NCBI RefSeq assembly: GCF_900604345.1
Contig: NZ_LR026983.1
Span: forward strand, 2,316,882 to 2,380,881
Length of the DNA stretch: 64,000 nucleotides
DNA from: Maliibacterium massiliense
Lineage (GTDB): Bacteria > Bacillota > Clostridia > Christensenellales > Maliibacteriaceae
Direction of reading: 5' to 3'
Below the pieces are notes generated by a model that was given only the letters and a program-made list of their open reading frames with translations, did not search any database and was not told the DNA's origin. Below, piece by piece: positions 59,201-64,000 of this stretch. Every line of letters starts with the position of its first letter. Position 1 is the first letter of the stretch. The position numbers and the translations under genes were made by a program.

Positions 59201-59783
59201 GGCGCTTCTTCCTTCCAGCCCGCGCAAACGTCCGCGCGCAGGCACGCAGGCTCGCTTTTGTGGGCAGTAAAAACGGTGTCGTCCGCCGGTAGCGTCCGTA
59301 ATCGTCAAACTGACGCATGAACGTCCAGCGGTCCTGCAAAAGCACATAGAGCACGTTCAGCAGGGTAAAGAGCAGGGCGGCAAGCAGCATATCGCGTGTG
59401 CCCAGCGCAAGGTACATTGAAAAACAAAGGCCTGCCTGCCAAAGCACGCCAGGGTGCCTGCACAGCGCATACACACCCCGATCGCATACCGGCGACCGCG
59501 CGGCCTGGTGCACATATGTATCGGCAAAGGGCAGCGCAAAAAACAGCGTGTAGAGCAGTAACGCGAGAAAAAACAGCGCCAGCGCGCTGAACGTCCACCG
59601 CTGCCAGGCGGGCATAAGCGCCGCCCGCCATCCCTCACAGCCCAGCCCAGCAAGGGCGGCCGCCAGCAGCAGGCACCCCAGCGCAAACGCGCCCTGCAAC
59701 AGGGGGAGGCGCCTGCGCACGCCTGCAATGTCATAAAGAAAAAACAACAGATATGCGCCGCAGCCCATGAACAACCACTTCAT
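59190..59783 (-). CDS. ICMT/PEMT-like integral membrane methyltransferase
   Basis: A 197-residue protein with about five membrane segments. GVYALCRHPGVLWQAG near residue 118 matches the isoprenylcysteine/phospholipid methyltransferase motif (GxYxxxRHPxY), and the late FDDYGRYRRTTPFLLP echoes the YGxxYxxY-P motif of the family. The ATG at 59783 is preceded on the minus strand by GAGGAC. It is the first gene of the three-gene operon. Alternative: a family member without catalytic function. The last 35 residues are strongly basic. Confidence 0.7.
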   Translation of the reverse strand: MKWLFMGCGAYLLFFLYDIAGVRRRLPLLQGAFALGCLLLAAALAGLGCEGWRAALMPAWQRWTFSALALFFLALLLYTLFFALPFADTYVHQAARSPVCDRGVYALCRHPGVLWQAGLCFSMYLALGTRDMLLAALLFTLLNVLYVLLQDRWTFMRQFDDYGRYRRTTPFLLPTKASLRACARTFARAGRKKRHEV

Positions 59784-59951
59784 ATGTAATGTCCTCAATT
59801 TCCAGTGTATCCCCAAAATACCACATTTTTTGCAGTCTTTCAATGTATCTGCATATCACTGTTACGACTTTCTGTCACCTTTTTCATAAAATAAACAAAA
59901 CATGACTTTGTGTGACGCTTGTGAGACATTGCAGGCGCCCCGTCCGGGCGT

Positions 59952-59980
59952 TTGACAGCCCGAAACCCAGCCTGTACACT
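59952..59980 (+). promoter_or_regulatory. Sigma-A promoter of aroE
   Basis: TTGACA (59952-59957), a 17-base spacer and TACACT (59975-59980), followed by a short leader with GTGAGGTGGTGG. The adjoining 59784-59950 is AT-rich and must also hold the promoter of the divergent operon; only weak candidates (GTGACA-like) were seen there. Confidence 0.8.
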
Positions 59981-60019
59981 GAATATAACAGTAACTTTGC
60001 GTGAGGTGGTGGTATTAAT

Positions 60020-60865
60020 ATGAAAGAAATCAAACTGGCCGTGATCGGGCATCCGCTCAAGGCGTCCATGTCGCCTGTCATGTATGAGGAAATCTTTTCC
60101 TGGCTGGGCGATGCGGTGGTGGATTATCCGCTGGATATCCTACCCGAACAGCTGGGCGATACGGTGCGGCGCTTGATCGACGAGGGATATGACGGCTTTA
60201 ACATCACCATGCCGTATAAACTGGACATCATGCGCTGTCTCGAGAGCGTCGATCCCATGGCCGAGGCCATCGGCGCAGTCAACACGGTCACCATCCAAAA
60301 CGGACGCCTGCGCGGCTACAATACGGACGGCGCGGGCTTTGTAGATGGGCTGAAGGCGCTGGGATGCACGCTGGCGGGCAAGCGGGTGCTGCTGCTGGGC
60401 GCGGGCGGCGCCGCGCGCTCCATGGGCTTCGCCTTTGCGGGCGAGCAGCCCCAAAAGCTCTTTATCTACAACCGCACCGAGGCCAAGGCCGCGGATCTGT
60501 GCGCGCGCATCAACGCATACTATAAGCGCGAGGTGGCCTGCGTGCTGGCAAAACCGGACGTGTCGCGCGCGGATATCATCGCAAACGCGACATCCACCGG
60601 TATGCTGCCCGATACGGGTAACCTGCTTGCGGGCCAGCAGCTGGGTGCGGACCAGTGGGTGGCGGACGCGGTCTACAAGCCGGCCGAGACGCCGATGATC
60701 CGCATGGCCAGGGCGGCGGGCTGCCGCACCATGGCGGGCATCCACATGCTGATGTGGCAAGGCGTGCGCAATGTGCGCATCTGGCAGGGCGAGGCCTTCC
60801 CCGTGCGCGCGGCGCAGGCCGCATCGCTGCTGGCGCGCCTGGAGGCGGCCATGGCCGCGCGCTAA
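60020..60865 (+). CDS. aroE: Shikimate dehydrogenase
   Basis: A 281-residue enzyme reducing 3-dehydroshikimate with NADPH. The shikimate-binding S-x-S is in LKASMSPVMYEE near residue 15, catalytic Lys in NITMPYKLDI near 66, Asp in YNTDGAGF near 103, and the nucleotide motif is LLGAGGAARS near 130. It is the first gene downstream of a strong promoter. Confidence 0.95.
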   Translation: MKEIKLAVIGHPLKASMSPVMYEEIFSWLGDAVVDYPLDILPEQLGDTVRRLIDEGYDGFNITMPYKLDIMRCLESVDPMAEAIGAVNTVTIQNGRLRGYNTDGAGFVDGLKALGCTLAGKRVLLLGAGGAARSMGFAFAGEQPQKLFIYNRTEAKAADLCARINAYYKREVACVLAKPDVSRADIIANATSTGMLPDTGNLLAGQQLGADQWVADAVYKPAETPMIRMARAAGCRTMAGIHMLMWQGVRNVRIWQGEAFPVRAAQAASLLARLEAAMAAR

Positions 60866-60886
60866 AATGAGCGGGAGAACATGATT

Positions 60887-61735
60887 ATGACCATGCGATT
60901 CGGTCCGGCGGGCAATGCCGCCGCCTTCTATGAACAAGGCTTTAAATCCAGCGACCAGATGCCCGCCTGGCTGCATAAAATGGGCTTAACGGCCTACGAG
61001 TATTCCTGTGGGCGCGGCGTGCGCATCCAGCAGGATATGGCGCAGAAAATCGCGCATGCGGCGGCGGAAAACGGCATTGCCATGAGCCTGCACGCTCCGT
61101 ATTTCATCAATCTGGTTAACCTCGATGCGGAAAAACGCGCCGCAACGGACCGCTATTTTATGGAGGCGGCCACTGCGTGTGCGCGCATGGGGGGCACGCG
61201 CGTGGTGTTTCACCCGGGCGCGCTGCTCAAAAAGACGCGCGCCGAGGCCCTCGCCATCGCCAAGGACCGCATGTGCGAGGTGCTTGCGATGCTCGACGAT
61301 GCGGGCCTGGGCGCGGTGCACCTCTGCCCCGAGACGGTGGGCAAGGTCAACCAGTTCGGCAACCTGGAGGAGGTGCTGGCCCTCTGTGCGCTGGATACGC
61401 GGATGGTGCCCACGCTGGACTTTGGCCATCTGCACGCCGCGGGGCAGGGCGCCATCACCTGCAAGGACGATTACGCGCGCCTGCTTGATCGGGTGGAGGA
61501 GGCGCTGGGTGTGGCGCGCGCCCGCCGTATGCACGTGCACTTCTCTCGCCTTGAATATTCCAAGGGCGGGGAGAAGCGGCACTGGACGTTTGACGACGTG
61601 CAGTACGGGCCGGATTTTGCGCCATTGGGCGCCCTGTTTGCAGCGCGTGGGTACTGTGCCACCGTCATCTGTGAATCGGCGGGGACACAGGCGCGCGACG
61701 CGCTTGCCATGAAAAAAATGGTGCTTGGTGACTAG
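60887..61735 (+). CDS. Endonuclease IV-like TIM-barrel protein
   Basis: About 282 residues, AP-endonuclease family 2. Most metal ligands of Nfo are present: SLHAPYF (His69), VVFHPGA (His109), LCPETVGK (Glu145), TLDFGHLHA (Asp179, His182), MHVHFS (His216) and VICESAG (Glu261). The segment that is DRH in Escherichia coli Nfo (Asp229, His231) reads KRHW here, so one zinc ligand is changed. Either a divergent AP endonuclease or another TIM-barrel activity. ATGs at 60881, 60887 and 60893 are all in frame; 60887 has the best spacing to GGGAG. Confidence 0.8.
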   Translation: MTMRFGPAGNAAAFYEQGFKSSDQMPAWLHKMGLTAYEYSCGRGVRIQQDMAQKIAHAAAENGIAMSLHAPYFINLVNLDAEKRAATDRYFMEAATACARMGGTRVVFHPGALLKKTRAEALAIAKDRMCEVLAMLDDAGLGAVHLCPETVGKVNQFGNLEEVLALCALDTRMVPTLDFGHLHAAGQGAITCKDDYARLLDRVEEALGVARARRMHVHFSRLEYSKGGEKRHWTFDDVQYGPDFAPLGALFAARGYCATVICESAGTQARDALAMKKMVLGD

Positions 61736-61791
61736 GCAAAGGTTTCCGCATATGATATACTTTTTAGATGATCTGTAAAGAGGGAGCTGCC

Positions 61792-62877
61792 ATGCAACAT
61801 CGCATCGCACGCCTGTTTGCCGGTGCGGACGCGTATGACGCGTACATCGTGCTGGCGCCGGAAAATGTGCGTTATTTCAGCGGATTTACGGGAGAGGGCA
61901 TGCTGTTGCTCACCCCGCAGCGCGCCACGCTGGTGACAGACGGGCGCTACAGCGTGCAGGCCGATCTCGAGCTGGCTCGTGCGGACAAGCTTGCCTTTTC
62001 CGTGCGTGTGACGGACGCGGTGCATGACCACGCGGCGCTGCTGGCACTGGCTGTAGAGGAGGCGGGCGCGCGGCGCGTCGGCTTTGAGGACGACGTATGG
62101 ACGGTTGCGCAGCACGCGCGCCTGGCCGCGTGTCTGCCTGAAGGCGCGGTGCTCTGTGGCGTGGGGGATGCGTTTACCCGAATGCGCATGGTCAAGGACG
62201 AACAGGAGCTTTCGTGTATCGCGCGCGCGGCGCGTATTGCGGATGAGGCCTTTGCGCACATCCTTACCTTCATCCGGCCGGGCGTGACGGAGCGTGCGGT
62301 GGCGCTGGAGCTGGACGCCTTCATGCAGCGCCAGGGCGCAAGCGGCAGTAGTTTCGGCACCATCGTCGCCTCGGGCCCCAACGCGGCCATGCCGCACGCG
62401 GTGCCGGGGGAGCGCGCGCTGCGCGCAGGGGATGTTGTCACCATGGACTTTGGCTGCGTGTACGAGGGTTACTGCTCGGATATGACGCGCACCATTGCCA
62501 TCGGCGCGATCAGCCCTGTGCTGAAGGATATCTACAACCTCGTGCTCTTTGCCCAGCTCAGCGTGCTTGCCGCGCTTGCTCCGGGCAAGACGGGCCGCCA
62601 GATGGACGCTGTGGCGCGCGGCATCATTGCCGACGCGGGCCATGCGGAGCATTTCGGCCACGGCCTGGGCCACGGCGTGGGCCTGCAGATCCACGAGCTG
62701 CCGCGCCTCTCGCAGGTGCAGGGGGATATTGTGCTTGCGCCGGGGCACGTGGTCACGGTGGAGCCGGGGGTCTACCTGCCCGATGCGGGCGGCGTGCGCA
62801 TCGAGGATTTGTGCGTGATTACCACGGACGGCGCGCGGACCCTTTCTGCTGCGCCCAAAGAACTGATTGTCCTATAA
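61792..62877 (+). CDS. pepP: M24 family Xaa-Pro aminopeptidase
   Basis: A 361-residue creatinase/prolidase-fold peptidase. The N-terminal domain ends near residue 125 and the catalytic domain holds the dinuclear metal ligands: Asp in TMDFGCVYEGYCSDMTRT, His in HGLGHGVGLQIHELP, Glu in TVEPGVYLP and Glu in VRIEDLCV. GAGGGAG precedes the ATG by 5 bases. TATACT at 61756-61761 is a possible -10 without a good -35. pepP-efp order is conserved in Bacillota. Confidence 0.94.
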   Translation: MQHRIARLFAGADAYDAYIVLAPENVRYFSGFTGEGMLLLTPQRATLVTDGRYSVQADLELARADKLAFSVRVTDAVHDHAALLALAVEEAGARRVGFEDDVWTVAQHARLAACLPEGAVLCGVGDAFTRMRMVKDEQELSCIARAARIADEAFAHILTFIRPGVTERAVALELDAFMQRQGASGSSFGTIVASGPNAAMPHAVPGERALRAGDVVTMDFGCVYEGYCSDMTRTIAIGAISPVLKDIYNLVLFAQLSVLAALAPGKTGRQMDAVARGIIADAGHAEHFGHGLGHGVGLQIHELPRLSQVQGDIVLAPGHVVTVEPGVYLPDAGGVRIEDLCVITTDGARTLSAAPKELIVL

Positions 62878-62920
62878 AATTGTAATAAACAGTATGAATC
62901 AAGTATGATGGAGGGATTCT

Positions 62921-63478
62921 ATGATCAGCGCAGGTGAATTTCGTAAAGGTGTGACCATCGATATCGACGGCCAGGTGTTCGTCATTGTGGATTTCCAGCA
63001 TGTGAAACCCGGCAAGGGCGCGGCATTTGTGCGCACCAAGATCAAAAACGTCATGACTGGCGGCGTGCTGGAGCGCACGTTCAACCCCAATGACCGTTTT
63101 CCGCGGGCGCATATCGAGACCAAGGAGATGGAATATCTCTACTGCGACGGCGACCTGTACTATTTCATGGATACCGAAACCTACGAGCAGCTGCCCCTCA
63201 ACGGCAGCCAGGTGGATGACGCCATGAACTACGTCAAAGAAAACACCCCCGTGACCATCCGCTTTTATAAGGAGAACCCCTTCTCGGTGGAGGCGCCCAA
63301 CTTTGTTGAGCTGCAGGTGACCGAGGCGGAGCCGGGCGTGCGCGGCGATACGGCTTCCAATGTGACCAAGGGCGCAGTGCTGGAGACCGGCCTGCGCATC
63401 CAGGTGCCGCTGTTTGTCAATGTTGGCGATACGGTGCGCGTCGATACGCGTACCGGTGAGTATATGGAGCGTGTGTAA
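62921..63478 (+). CDS. efp: Elongation factor P
   Basis: A 185-residue EF-P. The KOW-like N-domain starts [16 protein letters not shown] and has the loop lysine in [13 protein letters not shown] near residue 32; the C-terminal OB domain ends [30 protein letters not shown] in its two conserved parts. It rescues ribosomes stalled at polyproline. GGAGGG precedes the ATG. No modification enzyme gene is nearby. Confidence 0.97.
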   Translation: MISAGEFRKGVTIDIDGQVFVIVDFQHVKPGKGAAFVRTKIKNVMTGGVLERTFNPNDRFPRAHIETKEMEYLYCDGDLYYFMDTETYEQLPLNGSQVDDAMNYVKENTPVTIRFYKENPFSVEAPNFVELQVTEAEPGVRGDTASNVTKGAVLETGLRIQVPLFVNVGDTVRVDTRTGEYMERV

Positions 63479-63519
63479 CGCCAAACAAAAACGCTCCAGC
63501 CTAAAGGAGTGAAAGCACC

Positions 63520-63933
63520 ATGAGTATGTTAAAAGAGCGCGTTGCCTATCTGAAGGGACTTGCCGAGGGCATGGAGTTCAATCCCAAATCGCAGGAACAG
63601 AAGATGATGTTGCAGATGCTCGATGTGCTCGGCGAGATGGCGGATGCCATCGATGAGCTGGAGGACAGCCAGGCGGAACTGCAGGCGTACGTGGAGGATA
63701 TCGACGAGGATCTGGGCTCGCTGGAAGAGGATATCTACGACGAGGAGCAGGACGACGAGGACGACGATGATTTTATCGAACTGACCTGCCCGCACTGCAA
63801 CGAGACGGTGTATTATGACATCGATTCGTTCAACGACGCCGATGAGATCCTTTGCCCCAACTGCCAGGAAGTGATCGATATCTTTGCCGATGAGGACGAG
63901 GATACGCAGGACGAACCGGAGGACAAGGACTAA
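63520..63933 (+). CDS. Acidic zinc-ribbon protein (CD1247-type)
   Basis: A 137-residue protein. The first 70 residues are helical (MLKERVAYLKGLAEGMEF, then a coiled coil); a strongly acidic linker (residues 60-87) leads to a zinc ribbon with CPHC near 92 and CPNC near 115, and an acidic tail closes the protein. It resembles a clostridial family found beside efp, of unknown function. A C2C2 ribbon with acidic flanks suggests protein rather than nucleic-acid contacts, as an inference. Confidence 0.8.
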   Translation: MSMLKERVAYLKGLAEGMEFNPKSQEQKMMLQMLDVLGEMADAIDELEDSQAELQAYVEDIDEDLGSLEEDIYDEEQDDEDDDDFIELTCPHCNETVYYDIDSFNDADEILCPNCQEVIDIFADEDEDTQDEPEDKD

Positions 63934-63958
63934 AAGCACGCTGCTATGCAAATGAGGG

Positions 63959-63992
63959 AAGCCCGCAAGGCACTTGGCCTGCGGGCTTTTTT
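63959..63992 (+). terminator. Rho-independent terminator after the zinc-ribbon gene
   Basis: AAGCCCGCA (63959-63967) and TGCGGGCTT (63980-63988) enclose an inner GGC/GGCC region, followed by a run of six Ts. It ends the aroE-to-efp region. Confidence 0.92.
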
Positions 63993-64000
63993 GTATGCAT

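Noticed and set aside
62880..62909. TTGTAA-18-TATGAT as promoter of efp
   Set aside because: The start would fall after the ribosome-binding site and only a few bases from the ATG, so a normal leader is impossible.
1..64000. tRNA or rRNA genes, CRISPR arrays, insertion sequences, att sites
   Set aside because: None seen: no regularly spaced direct repeats, no transposase motifs, no cloverleaf with a GTTCRANNC T-arm in the gaps.

Overview
The window is a stretch of GC-rich chromosome (by eye well above 55% GC) from an anaerobic, probably spore-forming Bacillota of the class Clostridia. Pointers are an uninterrupted sporulation sigma factor sigK, a GerMN-type fragment at the left edge, the paaK-iorA-iorB-ACT cluster, RNase J followed by ylbF and mltG, and the order rnc-smc-ftsY-ylxM-ffh-rpsP-khpA-rimM-trmD-rplS. 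Genus is not decidable from the sequence alone; a high-GC clostridial lineage is an inference. No tRNA, rRNA, CRISPR array, insertion sequence or prophage was seen. Nearly all genes lie on the + strand in tight operons, and many frames overlap by 4 to 40 bases.

Layout. 1-4.2 kb: end of a GerMN-like protein, two acyltransferase-fold proteins, then cobU-cobS-cobC, which assemble and attach the cobalamin nucleotide loop. 4.3-8.8 kb: a structured leader, then arylacetate-CoA ligase, indolepyruvate:ferredoxin oxidoreductase (iorA, iorB) and a double ACT protein; together they convert aromatic 2-oxoacids to aryl-acyl-CoAs and exchange arylacetates and acyl-CoAs. 8.8-13.5 kb: alr, 5-formyl-THF cyclo-ligase, rsmD, coaD, a coiled-coil protein, plsX and acpP. 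13.6-23.2 kb: RNase III, SMC, both SRP GTPases, and the ribosomal protein/rRNA/tRNA maturation operon. 23.2-26.4 kb: a TPP riboswitch controlling thiM-thiE-HAD-thiD. 26.5-28.5 kb: citrate synthase and a DUF3788 gene. 28.6-30.5 kb: rbgA, rnhB, yraN. The thiamine and citrate synthase genes sit where lepB usually separates rplS from rbgA.

30.6-44.1 kb: a very long double glycosyltransferase ORF, comM, dprA, topA, trmFO, rnj, ylbF, mltG. 44.1-49.2 kb: two tandem TetR regulators divergent from a heterodimeric ABC exporter with one degenerate ATPase site. 49.3-54.1 kb: a Ppx/GppA-like protein, polyphosphate kinase and a phosphofructokinase with a mixed ATP/PPi signature. 54.3-55.0 kb: sigK. 55.0-59.8 kb (minus strand): the most unusual locus, a three-gene operon with an ICMT/PEMT-like membrane methyltransferase, a GH3-superfamily adenylating enzyme, and a membrane receptor with GAF, degenerate GGDEF and HD-GYP domains. 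60.0-64.0 kb: aroE, an endonuclease-IV-like TIM barrel, an M24 peptidase, efp and an acidic zinc-ribbon protein.

Regulation visible in the sequence includes about a dozen Rho-independent terminators, several good sigma-A promoters, one riboswitch with its terminator platform, long structured leaders before paaK and rnj, and a promoter overlapping a 12-bp perfect inverted repeat in front of ylxM-ffh. Genes were recognised by motif and family knowledge only; no database search was run.
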